A stretch of 64,000 bases of DNA from Symmetrospora coprosmae (taxonomy: Eukaryota; Basidiomycota; Cystobasidiomycetes; Symmetrosporaceae), in NCBI GenBank assembly GCA_008802785.1, contig VUYT01000003.1, forward strand, positions 62,001 to 126,000, in the 5' to 3' direction. Position 1 is the first letter of the stretch. Every line of letters begins with the position of its first letter. Under the pieces are notes generated by a model. The model did not search any database and was not told the DNA's origin. It saw only the letters and a program-made list of their open reading frames with translations. Position numbers and translations under genes: made by a program. This document shows, piece by piece, positions 22,073 through 33,713 of the stretch.

Positions 22073-22665
22073 GGTCCCGTCACTGCTGCTGCTTGTTGTG
22101 ACGCCCCTGCAGAGGACGAGAGGGTTGCATGGAACGAGTAGGATCTGAGCTCCTTGTGTCAGCTGCAGCTGCACAGAGTGCGGTGCGATTGTGCTTTCTC
22201 TGCGCACTCACTGCTGTTGCTGCTCCCTGCTGTGTGCTGCTGCCACCTGCTCGTCCATTCCCCCCATTTGCTCAGAAGAGGAGAGAAGGAGAGAAGCTCC
22301 GCTCCAGACGCGTCTCGGTGGCAAAATCAAACTAGTCGCGCGCGCGCGCGGATGGGTGCAGTAACGTTACAGGAGCGTTGCGCGTACCCGTCTCCCGTCT
22401 GTATGGTTCTACAAGGTGCAGTCGCCGGCATGTACGCATGTACTGCATCATGTGCACTGCTCGCCGTGCATGCTGTTTGCTGCTCGCAGGACAACCGAGT
22501 CGCCTTCCTCGCTGAGAGAGGCGACTCAGCAGTGACGGCACAGGCACGCACGGTTCGAAGTGATGGCAGGAGCTCTCTCTCATATGGGGTCAGCGCAGTG
22601 CGACCCGACGAGGCTGCACGCACTGACATGAAACATTGAGCGAGGCCTCGCGAGCGAGCTGCGCT

Positions 22666-22690
22666 GGGATGGGATGGGATGGGATGGGGA
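22666..22690. repeat. Pentanucleotide repeat (GGGAT)n
   Basis: Four perfect units plus one imperfect unit in the shared promoter of AFG2 and its divergent neighbour; followed at 22742-22764 by three ACATGCA-type heptamers. Confidence 0.9.
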
Positions 22691-22960
22691 ATCCGCACAG
22701 AGGGAGGGGAACACACCCGCCCCCGGGCATCCTTCGCAGCTGCAACATGCAACATGCAACATGCACGCCCTGACTACTGCCACTTAATACTGCAGCCTCC
22801 CATGATTCGGTCCACTTGGACGCCTGTCTCGACCACCACCCACGGCTTGCGAGGTGGGCACAATGCGGTGCGGCTTTCCCGCTCCTCTCCTCTCCTCTCG
22901 ACATCACCGTCGAGTCGAGGACGCACCCTCCCATCGCAACACTCAATAGACAACTGATCA

Positions 22961-24881
22961 ATGTCCTCCTCAGCCCTGTCATCCCGCAGCTTCACCCTGC
23001 GGCCCAAAGCGAAAGCGAAAGCACCGTCCGAGCAGGCGTCTTCATCCAGTCTTGCGCCAGCCCGAGGTCGCGCAGCCCGCCGGCTCCACCTGCCGAGCGA
23101 GGTCATGCGCGCGTGCAGGATCAACGCGGGCGACCCGCTGCTCGTCGCGGGCATCCTCACCGCGGGGCAGATGAAGGAGCGTCTGACGCTGCAGAGACGG
23201 AGAGAGGGGGAGGAAGATGAGCAGGAAGAGGAAGAGGAAGAGCCGTTGTCGAGCTCGACGAGCAGGGCTGGCACCCCAGCCAAGGCTAAGGCTAACAGAG
23301 GTAACGGCACCAACGGACAGAGAAAGGTGAGGTGATTGACCGCCTCCCATCATCAAAGAGCTGCAATGGCCAGTCCGTTCGCCCCGGAGATGCTGGCACA
23401 GACAGATCTTTCACGTGCTCTCGCTCGCTCTGGGCCGCACAGTGGCGATGAGGCAATGACGCACAGGATTACTCGTATGTACTCAGCGGGATGGCCGCGC
23501 TGATGCTCTCTCTCGTCCTCCGCTCTCCTCTGCTTCCCCTGCCCAGTCGAACGAGCCAACTCCATCCCCCGTCATCCTCGCCCACGCTTGGCCCTCGTTT
23601 ACGCTCGCGAAATCCGGTCAGTCCGCGCTTCCCCGAACTGGCGCATCTCCCCCCTGCCTGATCTTCCGCAACGCACTCACTCTGCTCTCCTTCCCTGCTG
23701 TGCATGCCTGAACTGCGCGCGAGCAGACGCCGCTGCGCCGTCCAGTCTCCTCGCAGGCAGCGCCCTCGAATACGACGACATTGTCTCGCTCTCCCCGCTC
23801 ATCCCAGAGCACACACACGCCGTCGACGAGGTCTTGCTCTCCTTCATGCCTGGTTCGTCGTCGGGTACTGCTGCGGGGAGCCAGGCAGCCTCGGCTGGCA
23901 GTGCGAATCGCCAGGGCAAGACCCGCAATAGCCAGCGCTCAGACGGAGGCAGTGAAGGCGGCATGGGGTCGCGGAGCTCGATGAAAGCCTTGTTCACCGA
24001 TGTTCTAGGTGAGCATCCTTCGCCCGTCCGTGACTGACAAGAGTATCGTCGTGGTGCCGTGCAGGCTGATACAGTCGCGCCCGCCGCACCGCAGCCGACC
24101 TCGAGTACTGCATGCTCGGCCAGATCGTAGAAGCACACAGCAAGGAAATGGGTCTGATCAGAGCACGCATCACGGCTGTGCGGATAGATGGCAAGCCTGC
24201 GCCACATGGAGTGTACATGCATACGGAAGAGACGGAGCTCGTCATCGAGGGCGCAGAGAGCAGCGCTGCAAGGTCCCGCCGGGTACGCTCTGCCCCCTTT
24301 CCAGATCCTGGTCCGACAGAACTGCACCCACTGACAGTCTGTCTGCCATTGCATCAACTGAACTGACAGGAGGAGCTGATTCCGCGCGAGGCTCGTGGGT
24401 CGCCCGGCCTTCCTACGGGCTACGAGGCCGTGGGCGGGCTGGACCGGCACATTGCGCAGATCCGGGAGCTCGTCGAGCTGCCCCTGACGCGGCCTGATCT
24501 GTATGCGCATTTCGGGCTCTCGGCGCCGCGGGGAATCCTGCTGCACGGCCCGCCGGGGACGGGCAAGACGCTGCTTGCGAGCAGCATCGCGGCGTCCCTG
24601 CGCCTTCCGCTCATCAGCATCGACGGCCCCGGCCTGAGCAGCCCGTACCACGGCGAGACGGAGCAGCGCCTCCGTGACGTGTTTGCAGAGGCGCAGGCGT
24701 GCGCCCCGAGCATCATCGTCATTGACGAGGTCGACGCGCTCGTCCCTGCGCGAGAGGACGCAGGCGAGGTAGAGCGGCGCGTCGTCGCTACGCTGCTGAC
24801 GCTCATGGACGGGCTGAGCGGCAAGGAGCCCTCCTCTGTGTCCTCGTCAGCGCCGGGCGGGAGCGGAACGGGCGCCGGGCA

Positions 24882-24922
<41 letters not shown>

Positions 24923-26618
24923 GCGATGGGCGCGTCATCGTCATCGCAGCGACGAACCGGCCCAACGCGATCGATCAGGCGCTTCGCCGGCCGGGGCGCT
25001 TCGACAAGGAGCTCGAGATAGGCGTGCCGGACGCCGAGGCGCGCCTGTCGATCCTGCGCGTCTTGCTCAGGAGAACCCCGCACGCCCTCGATGACGCGCT
25101 CCTGCATGAGATTGCGGGAAAGACACACGGCTATGTCGGGGCGGACTTGTCGAGCTTGATCCACACGGCGGGGCTGAACGCCATCCGCCGCATCACCGCA
25201 CCGGCCTCTCAGGATGTTCCACTAGAAGCAGCAGATGGGCAAAGCCAAGGCAGTGCGCGGGGTGGGTCAGCAGCGGTTGTCGGGAGTGACCAAAGCGGGG
25301 ACGATGCAGTCGCAGGACCGAGCGCGAGCACGAAACCAGGCGCGCTCGCTCTCGACGGGCAAAAGCTTCTCCCCGCGGATCTCGAGGTCGCACTGCTCTC
25401 TACGCGCCCTTCGGCGCTGCGGAGTGTCTTCCTCGAGACGCCGCAGGTCGCATGGTCCGACATTGGCGGGCAGTCGGTCGTCAAGCAGAAGCTGCAGGAG
25501 GTGATTGAGTGGCCCCTGCGGCACCCAGAGACGTTCAAGCGCCTGGGCGTGCGCCCGCCGCGGGGGATACTGCTCTACGGCCCGCCAGGCTGCAGCAAGA
25601 CGCTGATTGCGCGCGCGCTGGCGAGTGGGGCAGGGGTCAACTTCATCGCCGTCAAGGGGCCGGAGGTGCGGCCCCTTCTCTCTGTGGCACACGCGGCCGA
25701 GACTCACTGATCGCTGACAGTGCCATTTGCTTGCTGCTCGTGCTCCGCACTTGGCGCTCAGATCTTCAACAAGTACGTCGGCGAGTCCGAGCGCGCCGTC
25801 CGCGAAACGTTCCGTAAGGCACGCGCCGCGGCGCCGTGCATCATCTTCCTGGACGAGATTGACGTGATTGCAGCTTCGCGGGACGATGGGGACGGCAGCG
25901 GGGGAGGAGGGGGAAGCGAGCGGATCCTCACGACGCTGCTGACCGAGATGGACGGGATCGACGAGCTGAATGGCGTGACGGTGCTCGCTGCGACGAACCG
26001 GCCAGATGTCATCGTGCGTGCGCCGACTCCCTATTGACGCGAGCGAATGTTGAAATGGCAAGCAGCTGATGAGATGTCGGCTGCTGACAGGATGCGGCGC
26101 TCATGCGCCCCGGTCGCCTCGACCGCATCCTCTACGTAGCCCCGCCGGACCGTGCTGCCCGCCTCGAAATATTCGATGTCAACTTCAGGCGGATGGCAAT
26201 GCACGAGGCTGTTGATAGGCAGCAGCTGGCGGATATGGTGCGTACCTTCCGCAGACGCCCGTTCAGAATGGATCTGTCTGAGCTGAGCGGTCATTCTCCG
26301 GGGTCTGCACTGCCCTACAGACCGAAGGCTGTTCCGGAGCGGAGATTGTGTCGATATGCCAGGACGCGGCCTTCAACGCTATGAACGAGAGCCTCGAGGC
26401 GGAGAATGTGAGGCATAGGCGGACGCCGGGAGGTCCAGCTAGATGGAAGCGAGCTGACATACTTGCATGCGCTTGGGTGCGTCGCACTGCGTCGACTCGC
26501 GCAGATTCGGATGGAGCACATTGTCGCGGCGGCCAAGAGCATTAGGCGGCGCATTACGCCAGAGACCATTGCGTTCTACGAAGCATGGAGGGACAGCTGC
26601 GATGTTAGGGAGGTGTAA
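22961..26618 (+). CDS. AFG2: AAA+ ATPase AFG2/DRG1 (SPATA5 family)
   Basis: Nine exons (22961-23326, 23547-23616, 23727-24008, 24095-24282, 24370-25665, 25762-26013, 26091-26237, 26321-26407, 26505-26618) encode 933 aa. AFG2/DRG1 is a cytosolic hexameric type II AAA+ ATPase that strips shuttling factors such as Rlp24 from pre-60S particles. Domain order: an N-domain with [12 protein letters not shown] and [12 protein letters not shown]1 with Walker A GPPGTGKT (about residue 362), Walker [11 protein letters not shown] and sensor [11 protein letters not shown]2 with Walker A GPPGCSKT (about 706), [24 protein letters not shown] and [16 protein letters not shown]. The D2 Cys-Ser in Walker A is typical of AFG2. 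A long Ser/Gly/poly-Gln insertion (about residues 445-490) sits inside D1 between Walker B and sensor 1. Exons 2-3 are the least certain. Confidence 0.95.
24883..24922 (+). repeat. (CAG)n coding repeat in AFG2
   Basis: Thirteen or so CAG units encode an uninterrupted Gln run within the D1 ATPase domain of AFG2. Confidence 0.95.
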
Positions 26619-26884
26619 ACTTAGTCTCGGCCCACCATGGACCTCGGATCGGTCTGGAGGCTTGGACGCATCCGACAAAATGGACGGATCTGGGCGCAGT
26701 TGCAGTCACACGCTGTCACAGTACTGTCACCGGCGTGCGCGCGTTACAGGGAACATGCGAGCCGTGGCCTTTTCGGCCTGTGAATATGACCTGCACGCAT
26801 GGCGCTCGCTGGGCGCCATATACATGTACATGTCGCGGTGTGCTCCCCTGCTCCGGACCGACATCTCACCTCAAGAAGATAGCA

Positions 26885-26905
26885 TCGCATCGCATCGCAT
26901 CGCAG
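26885..26905. repeat. Pentanucleotide repeat (CATCG)n before NUP50
   Basis: Four CATCG units ending about 12 bases before the NUP50 start codon, so probably within the 5' leader. The same unit occurs before CSN4 and CPT1. Confidence 0.9.
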
Positions 26906-26915
26906 CCTGAGCAGG

Positions 26916-27508
26916 ATGGCAAAGAGAGGGGCAGAGCGTCAGATCACAGACAGGTGCGATGAGATGCGATATAGAGACCCGATGATGCAGCGAGGTGAAA
27001 GCCTGACGATGCAACGGACTGACGCTCAGGGACTATGACGACGAGGACGACGATGGCAATGAGAACGCGGATGGAAGCATGGCAGAGGTGCGGGCTGGGA
27101 CCATCTTTCATGCTGTGCCAATACTTTGCTGTGCAGCTCTGACGCCCAGGCGTGTACGTCCAAGCAGGGCTTCAAGCCTGCAGCTCAGGCAGAGATAGCA
27201 AAGAGGCAGTGCGTCCTCGTCACATCGCACGGCAGACGCAGATGAGCGCAGACTGATTCATCCATCCATCCATCCAACGCAACCTCTCTCAGGATCCGAG
27301 GCCTCCCCGGGAAGAAGTCGGCCTCAGCTTCTCCTGCGACTTCGCGCCCAGCAACGCCTGCTCCTGCTCCTGCTCCTGCCGCTGCTCCTGCTTTCGGCAG
27401 CACGTCCACGAACAGTGGGAATGGCAATAGCTTCGGTACAAGCAGCAGTACCAGCGCGTTCGGCTCCTCCTTCAGCTTTGGCGCCCCCGCACAGCCAGCG
27501 AGCAAGCC

Positions 27509-27547
<39 letters not shown>

Positions 27548-29653
27548 CGTTCAAGGGAGCAGCGGCGGAGGAGACGACGTCGAGTACTACACGTCCCTAC
27601 GCGGCCTTAACCTTTCCGTCATCGCACCCCTCCAGCGCCTGCTCGACGCAGACCCGTTCGCAGACCTCGCGCCTGCACTCGCAAGGATCTCCGAGAGATA
27701 CAGGGAGGAGCGGACAAAGCTGGACGGGGCGCGCCGGCAGCAGAACGGTGATACTGCCAGTGTTATAGCAGGCGCAGCCACAGCCGCTCCGGCAAGCGCC
27801 GCTCCAGCCAGCAGCAGCAGCAGCAGCACCCCATTCAGCTTTGGAGCTGCGCCCTCCGCAATGCCCGAACCAGCTACCAGCGTGCCGAAACCATTCGCTG
27901 GTTTCGCCTTTGGCGCACCGCAGCAGGCGGCGACACTCTCAAGCGGCAGCTTTGGCAATGGCGTAGCAGATACATCTGCAGCAGCAGCGCCGCCAGCTGC
28001 CAAGCCTGCGCCCGCTCCTTTCGCCGGTTTCGCCTTTGGCAAAGCACCCAGCCATACCGCTGCAGACATCAAGCAGAGTACGCCACCGCCAGCAGCTCCG
28101 TCGACAACCGAAGTCAAGCCATCGAAGGCTGACGACGCACCGAAGAAGGCATGCATTGCTCCGCCCGCTCCCCCCGCTTCTTTTACATTCGCAGGGAGCT
28201 CCTTCAAGCCAGACGCGTCAAAGCCAGTGGCAGCTAGCACACCCGCAGCACCCGCAAAGGGCGGATTCGTCTTCAAACCGTCTGCGAGTGCGAGCGAGGA
28301 GAAGAGCAAGTTCGCGCTTCCTTCTGTGCCAGCTCCTCCTCCAACCGCGGCGTCACCATCAGCGCCGTCGAACAGTCCAGCAGCAGACAAGACGCCCCCG
28401 CCTGCGTCCGCTGCGAGCACGTCGCAGACGCAGAATCACGCTGCAAAGCCGCCTAGTGCTCTTTCCAACTCGGCCGCCTCGTTCATGCCGGCCGGCAACA
28501 GCCGGGCACGGCAGCCATCGCCCCTGCGCCAGGTCGAGACTGTCGCCAGCCCGCAGGCGGCTGAACCCGCGAAGCCGCCAAAGGCAGCTCCTGCGAAACC
28601 CTTTGCTGGCTTTAGCTTTGGCATCCCTGCCGCGTCGCCTGCGGCTTCCCCAGCTGCGGCGGCGGCGGCGGGATCCACCCCGCCCAAGACGACGGCGCCT
28701 TCTTTCAGCTTTGGCGCGAGCGGGACCTCGCCCAAATCTGCTGGCTTCAGCTTTGGGTCGGCGAGCTCGCCGAAGGCATTGCAGTCGTCGACTGGCTTCA
28801 GCTTTGGCGGCGCGGCTTCATCTTCGTCTGGCGCTGCACCTTCGACGTCCTTCTTCGGTGCGCCTGCCGCTTCCTCCATAGCACCAACAAGCACGGCTCC
28901 GACCTTCAGCTTCGGCAAGCCCGCCGCAACGCCTCAGACACAGGCGCAGCCGTTCGGTACGAGCTCATTCGGGTCGGGCTCCTCTGCATTCTTGAGCAAC
29001 AGCGCAGGAGCACCTTTCGGCTCGTCCGCCAGCTCTGGTGCGCCAACGTTCTCATTCAAGCCGTCGACGGGATCCAGCAGCGCACCTGCATTCGGCGCGC
29101 CGCCTGCTGCGGCCTTGACTTCCACTCCAGCAGACAGCAACGGCGAGGCTGAGAGCGGGGCGGACTCGGATGCGCCGCCCGAGCCGACGGAGAATGCCCT
29201 TCTATCCGGCGGAGCGGGCGAAGAGAACGAGGCGACGCTCTACGAGGCGCGTGCCAAGCTGTGGCGGCACGAGAGCAAGGAGGAGGGAGGCAAGAAGGAG
29301 TTTGTCGAGCACGGCATCAGCATTGTGCGGCTGAAGAAGCCGAAAGACGGGAATGGGAAGCCGCGGATGCTTGCGCGGTCGGACGCGAATGGCCATGTTC
29401 AGATTGTTAGTCTCTCTTCACAGATCCCTTCATCACAGTTGGAGATCGGGCTGACAGCTGACGGCGCACTGCTTGGTCCACACAGAACTTCACCCTCTTT
29501 GCCTCGCTCAAGCTCACGCAGGAAAAGGCGTTCGTAACGTTCTTGGGCTTTGACGGGACAGAGCCCATGATGTTCCGCTTGCGGCTCAAGAGTGCAGAGC
29601 TGGCTGCAAAGTTCAAGGAGGCTGTGGATGGCGAGGTGGCGCGGCTGGGTTGA
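26916..29653 (+). CDS. NUP50: FG-repeat nucleoporin of the NUP50/NUP2 type with C-terminal Ran-binding domain
   Basis: Five exons (26916-26953, 27030-27087, 27150-27208, 27293-29405, 29486-29653) give 811 aa. NUP50/Nup2 is a mobile nuclear-basket protein that helps dissociate importin-alpha cargo. The N-terminus MAKRGAERQITDRDYDDED fits the importin-alpha-binding start of the family, followed by FKPA and a basic IRGLPGKK segment. A short helical block (YYTSLRGLNLSVIAPLQ) follows. The middle is packed with FSFG, FGxP and FAGFAF-type repeats in Ala/Pro/Ser linkers. The end is a RanBP1-type domain: LYEARAKLWRHESKEE, GNGKPRMLARSDANGHVQI, NFTLFASLKLTQEKAFVTFL. A (CATCG)n leader precedes the ATG. 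The last intron joins QI to NFTLF cleanly. Confidence 0.92.
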
Positions 29654-31240
29654 ACGAACACTATCCCCTGTGTATGGCAGAGCCAGCTGCTGAGCTGCTT
29701 GGAGAGGGCGTTGTCCGTGTCCGTGTTGTCCTCCGTCACTGCCAATATCGATGCTCAATGCGATCCGATCCGATGTATCCGGAAGACGGAGAAGCTCTGA
29801 TGATGAGATCCGCTCCGCCCGGAATTTGGCCACGCAGGGCGGCCCGGGCGTCGTCGTCAAGCAGAGAAAGGCAAAAGGCAGGAGCACGGCTTGGCTCTGT
29901 ACGACATTGTTCCTGCGAGAAACTGACCTACAACCAACTGACGCCTACAGAGGGATTCGCTGCTAACGATGAGAGACATGACGCCATCGCCCACTCGACG
30001 CGCGCTTCAGCCCACAGGTTCCGTCGAAGCCGCTAGCATAGGCGACGCTACTTCAGGCTTGTCCTCTTGATGGTGTCGGACAAGAGTCGGGTACCCGAGC
30101 CTCCATATGCCAGCCTCTGGACGGCTTCGAATGTGTTCTTCAGACCCCACATGACGCACCGCCTGCTCCCTGGCCGGGTCCGCCAGAATAATATTCACAA
30201 GATTCGGCACACGCGCGGTGATGAGCACGCTGGTCGACAGATGTCCTCGACCAACTGCGTGGAGCCATACCATCGCTTCGTGGGCATATCGCGCCCTTTT
30301 CGCTCTGATGGCGCCCTTGACTGATCAGAGTAGCGCAGACGAGGCGACTTCCAAGGTTTCAGGACGATGTCTGACGGTGATCCAACGCAAAGATGTCAAG
30401 CTCCCTCCGCGCATCAACGTCTATTCGCCCAGGCGCTGCCGTGACCATCTTCGGCGACCTCGGCCGCGACGTGTCTGGGCCATCTGGGCCATCTGGACAG
30501 CATCGACATGTACTTCCGTCTTCACCTCAGAACCGCTTTGGACATCCGAACCAGATCGCATATGGTATCTCGCGCTGCTCATATCGAGGCCAACGCGTCG
30601 GGGTAGACAGTCTGCGCCTTGCGTGGGGGTTTCGCGCGAGGTCTCGTCGTCCTTTCGTCCGGATCAGTGCCGGTCTCGACATTTGACGGAGCTGGCTCGA
30701 CTCGACGGTTCGCAGATGAGATGCTGCTGTGATACTCGTTATTTCTCAGTATCGATGACGTTGCAGCCTGATTACGCCTTGCTTGTGCCTTCCCAATGGC
30801 GCCTTTTCACAAAGGCGCAAACGGGGCCGCCACGGGGCGCCGGCCGCGCTGCTCTGCCGGGCCCCCTCTGACTGCCATGGCGCTCGCGGCCGGGCCAGGA
30901 CAGTAAGCAGGTCTGATCCGCAATCAGCTCAGAGACCGGTGCATCCCTTTCATCATCTCGTTGCACTTGCTTGCCTCTCCTTTCAACCTCCGTCCTCCAT
31001 CTACCGTATCATAGCATTTACCCAGATCTGCCAGCCTGTGCGCGCGACGACACCACGTGAATCTTGAAGACGAGAAAGGGTGGAGGTTGCGAATCAAAGC
31101 GCGGGAGAGGCTCTTTGACCGTTCGTACAAGAGGGAGGAGGGCGTTCCACGACCTCTCTTGACTCCCAACCACACGCTATCGAGCACACGAAGCGACCAG
31201 TAGACACATAGCCAGTCTCTACAGCCACAGCTTGCCCACA
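29654..31240. other. Long gap with one decayed-looking minus-strand coding patch
   Basis: No complete gene could be built in these 1.6 kb. The promoter of the dioxygenase gene at 31241 must lie at the right end. On the minus strand, 30310-30030 reads like protein in two offset frames (see the next feature). Plus-strand frames at 30218-30871 lack motifs. Confidence 0.45.
30030..30318 (-). pseudogene. Possible gene remnant or unmodelled terminal exon
   Basis: The frame starting after a CTGATCAG acceptor-like site near 30318 reads AKRARYAHEAMVWLHAVG, then TARVPNLVNIILADPAREQA. One frame over, it continues as NTFEAVQRLAYGGSGTRLLS and stops after TIKRTSLK. The two halves look like one protein: they could be joined by removing one G in a GGGG run or by a 22-nt GTGCGT...AG intron. 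No convincing upstream exons were found and I do not recognise the family. It may be a sequencing error in a real gene, a very short intron, or a decayed gene. Confidence 0.3.
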
Positions 31241-32709
31241 ATGGTCACCGCCACGCAGACGCTCACGGCCTCCTCGTCGTCGTCCAACAACTCGACCCCC
31301 AACATTCTCAAGCTCCGCGCAGCAGCGCAGGCTGACCACCCCATCGACAACCGGACATCCAGGCTGCGCGCCCCCATCCAGGTCACGGATCTCTTTGCCA
31401 GGCGCGGCATCGATGGAGAAGACGTGACGCCTGCTGTCGGGCACGAGTTCCCGGCAGGCACGCTCGACCTCGGCGCGAAGCTTCGAGCGGAAGAGACAGG
31501 ACAGGAGCCCATTGACGAAGAGTTCTGGACGCAGCTTGCGGCTCTCGGTGCGTTTACATGTCGCTTGACAGCTTTCTACGCGCCTGCGACTCGCGCTGAT
31601 GCATTGTTGCCACTCGGATCTGCGATCTGATTCTCTTGCCCTTCTGCCTGACCTTTCTTACCATCTGTACCCCCTCCTCCTCCTCGTCCCATCATCCCAC
31701 CTCCTTCACCACACAGTCTCCCACCGCGGCGTCGTCTTTGTCCGACGACAGAGCTCTTTGACGGAGGCCCTCATGCCAAAGCTCGCAAACCGCATCTCGC
31801 ACTTTTCCGGCCGTCCATCCGCGTCCAAGCTGCACATCCACCCCCTCAGTAAGGACTTCAACGAGGCTGGAGAATACATCGGCGGCGAGAAGATCGACTC
31901 GCAGCCCGATGCCGAGGGCCGACAGATCAGCTTCAAGTACGAAAAGAGCAACTTTGCCAGTGCAGGATGGGTGAGTGCATTTAGGTGCAGCATGAAATTG
32001 GCGCCCGACTGACAATCACATATATATAGCACACGGATATCTCGTTCGAGCCCATCCCGTCCGACTATGCCATGCTTCAGCTTCGCACTCTGCCCAAGGT
32101 CGGAGGTGACACGATGTGGTCTTCAATGTATTCGGCGTACGATGGTCTCTCCCCCGCCATGCAGCGATTCCTCGAGGGGCTTACCGCCGTCCACGATGCC
32201 GAGGAATTCCGAGAGCAGAGCCAGAAATTTGGCTTTCCGTTGTACACGAAGGAGCGGGGACACCCGGACAATGTCGGCAGCAAGCTCCACGCCACTCACC
32301 CGTGCGTTTTTCATCCATCGGTGCATATGGCGAGCAAAGGCTGATCGTGGCCTCTCTGTCCGATACTCGCAGAGTTGTCCGAACCAACCCTGTGACCGGC
32401 TTCAAGGCTCTCTACGTCAACAAGTCCTTCACGAAGCGCATCGTCGAGCTGTCTCCCGACGAGTCCGACGCGCTCCTCGCATACCTCTTCCGTCACATTG
32501 CCGAAAACTTCAACTTCCAGGTCCGCTTCCGCTGGTCCCCTGACGACCTGGCCATCTGGGACAACCGGTCCACGAACCACTCTGGCATCTTTGACTTTGG
32601 AAAGCAGCGAAGGAACGGCGACCGATGCTGCTCGCTTGGCGAGAAGCCATTCTTGGACCCGAACTCGCAGAGCCGGGAGGCTGCTCTGCGCGCATCTGGG
32701 GACTGCTGA
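31241..32709 (+). CDS. TauD/TfdA-family 2-oxoglutarate/Fe(II) dioxygenase
   Basis: Four exons (31241-31547, 31717-31970, 32030-32301, 32373-32709) encode 389 aa. Enzymes of this family use Fe(II), oxygen and 2-oxoglutarate to hydroxylate small acids; fungal members often release sulfite from sulfonates such as taurine, but the substrate cannot be read here. The sequence has VSHRGVVFVRRQ, then HTDISFEPIPSDYAMLQLR with the HxD metal ligands, TNPVTGFKALYVN, and WDNRSTNHSGIFDF with the distal His near the C-terminus. It ends with GEKPFLDPNSQSREA, typical of the fungal group. There is no signal peptide, so the enzyme is probably cytosolic. It is convergent with the small minus-strand gene that ends at 32947. 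Confidence 0.88.
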
Positions 32710-32946
32710 GCGCACTGTACCCCACTCGTCGCCAAAATCGGCCTGTCGATGGTTTCGCTAGTCGTAGCAGTCTCTTCCTCTCACATTTACGTCAGCATAC
32801 CCACTTCCTTCTTTAGATAACCAGCGGTACGCAAGCAGTCGGTGTATCATAGCATCGCGCTTTCCGCAAACGTTCATTCTCCTTTTCGACGTGATGTGCG
32901 GGCGAGTTTCGCTTCTGCGGGTAGACTTGGCTCCTCGACCCGCAGC

Positions 32947-33456
32947 TCAGACTCGCAAGTACAGGACGACTTTCCTAGTCTCGTCCGCCCCGCCAGCGCC
33001 AATCTCGGCGAGCGTGGCAGTCTCGCGGAGCGGCTCGGTGGCGATTGCTGGGCTGCTGCTCTCCTCCTCGTCATCGTCCGTGCCTTCTTCGTCGCTGTGC
33101 TGATTCGCGGTAGCTGTCACCGCTGAGACTTGCGTCCCTGCCACAGCGAGATCCCCCTTCGAGATCGAAGTACCGGATTGATGCGCAGCGGTGTAGAATG
33201 CGCCGTGTGATGCGTACTCCTTCTCATCCAGAAACTGGCGCAGCTGCGCGATGGTCATCGTGTTGCAAACGCGGTCTGCGGTAGCGCACGCTATCAGCGG
33301 GCTGCGAACAAGTATAAGCGAAGCAGCTGAGCACACACGCAAGGTCACCTCGTTGTGCCAGCACCTGCCCTTCAGCATGATGACGCGGACAGAGACCTTC
33401 TCTGCTGCGTTTTGCGACCAGACGTAGTTGACGAGAAGATCTGCGAGATAAGGCAT
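32947..33456 (-). CDS. Small protein B of a tandem paralogous pair, ubiquitin-like pattern with acidic insertion
   Basis: Two exons (33456-33339, 33275-32947) encode 148 aa. I know no family for it. It aligns end to end with the neighbouring gene at 33714-34116: LADLLV, KVSVRVIMLKGRCWHNEVTL, a helix with LRQFLDEKEYASHGAFYT, then EPLRETATLAEI and the last strand VVLYLRV. Both genes have their single intron after the Thr-Leu pair in phase 1. Relative to the neighbour it has about 45 extra residues, Asp/Glu/Ser-rich, in the loop before EPLRE. The order strand-strand-helix-strand-strand resembles a ubiquitin-like beta-grasp fold, without a C-terminal Gly-Gly. There is no signal peptide or membrane segment. 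The coding call is good; the fold is an inference. Confidence 0.7.
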   Translation of the reverse strand: MPYLADLLVNYVWSQNAAEKVSVRVIMLKGRCWHNEVTLRVCSAASLILVRSPLIACATADRVCNTMTIAQLRQFLDEKEYASHGAFYTAAHQSGTSISKGDLAVAGTQVSAVTATANQHSDEEGTDDDEEESSSPAIATEPLRETATLAEIGAGGADETRKVVLYLRV

Positions 33457-33713
33457 TTCTGGCGTAGAGCGAAAGGTTTTGAGGTTCGGGGATACGGATT
33501 AGAGGTCGACGAGCAAACTACGAAGCAGAGGCGCAATCGGAGGAGCCTCTTCTCGAGTCTGTTCGTTCTCGGAAAGTTCGTTGTCAAGCTGTCTTGGCTT
33601 GGCATCTCCGTCCGGAGGCAACGTTGCCAAACAATGTGCGTCAAGCTCAGTCTAGTCTGAGGTCTTCGAGCTGTGAAGGTGCTCTTACGGCCGTAGAGGC
33701 ACTGTTGCCGGCA

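Larger units (their letters stand above)
22036..22960. other. Divergent promoter region rich in short repeats
   Basis: This 925-base gap separates the start of the minus-strand charged protein from AFG2. It holds a GGATGC hexamer array (22037-22072), a (GC)n tract near 22336-22349, (GGGAT)n at 22666-22690 and ACATGCA units at 22742-22764. No gene motif appears in any frame. Confidence 0.6.

Noticed and set aside
32116-32715. Alternative ORFs on both strands over the dioxygenase gene
   Set aside because: The spliced plus-strand frame has the HxD and distal His motifs; the others are shadows or the same exon extended into an intron.
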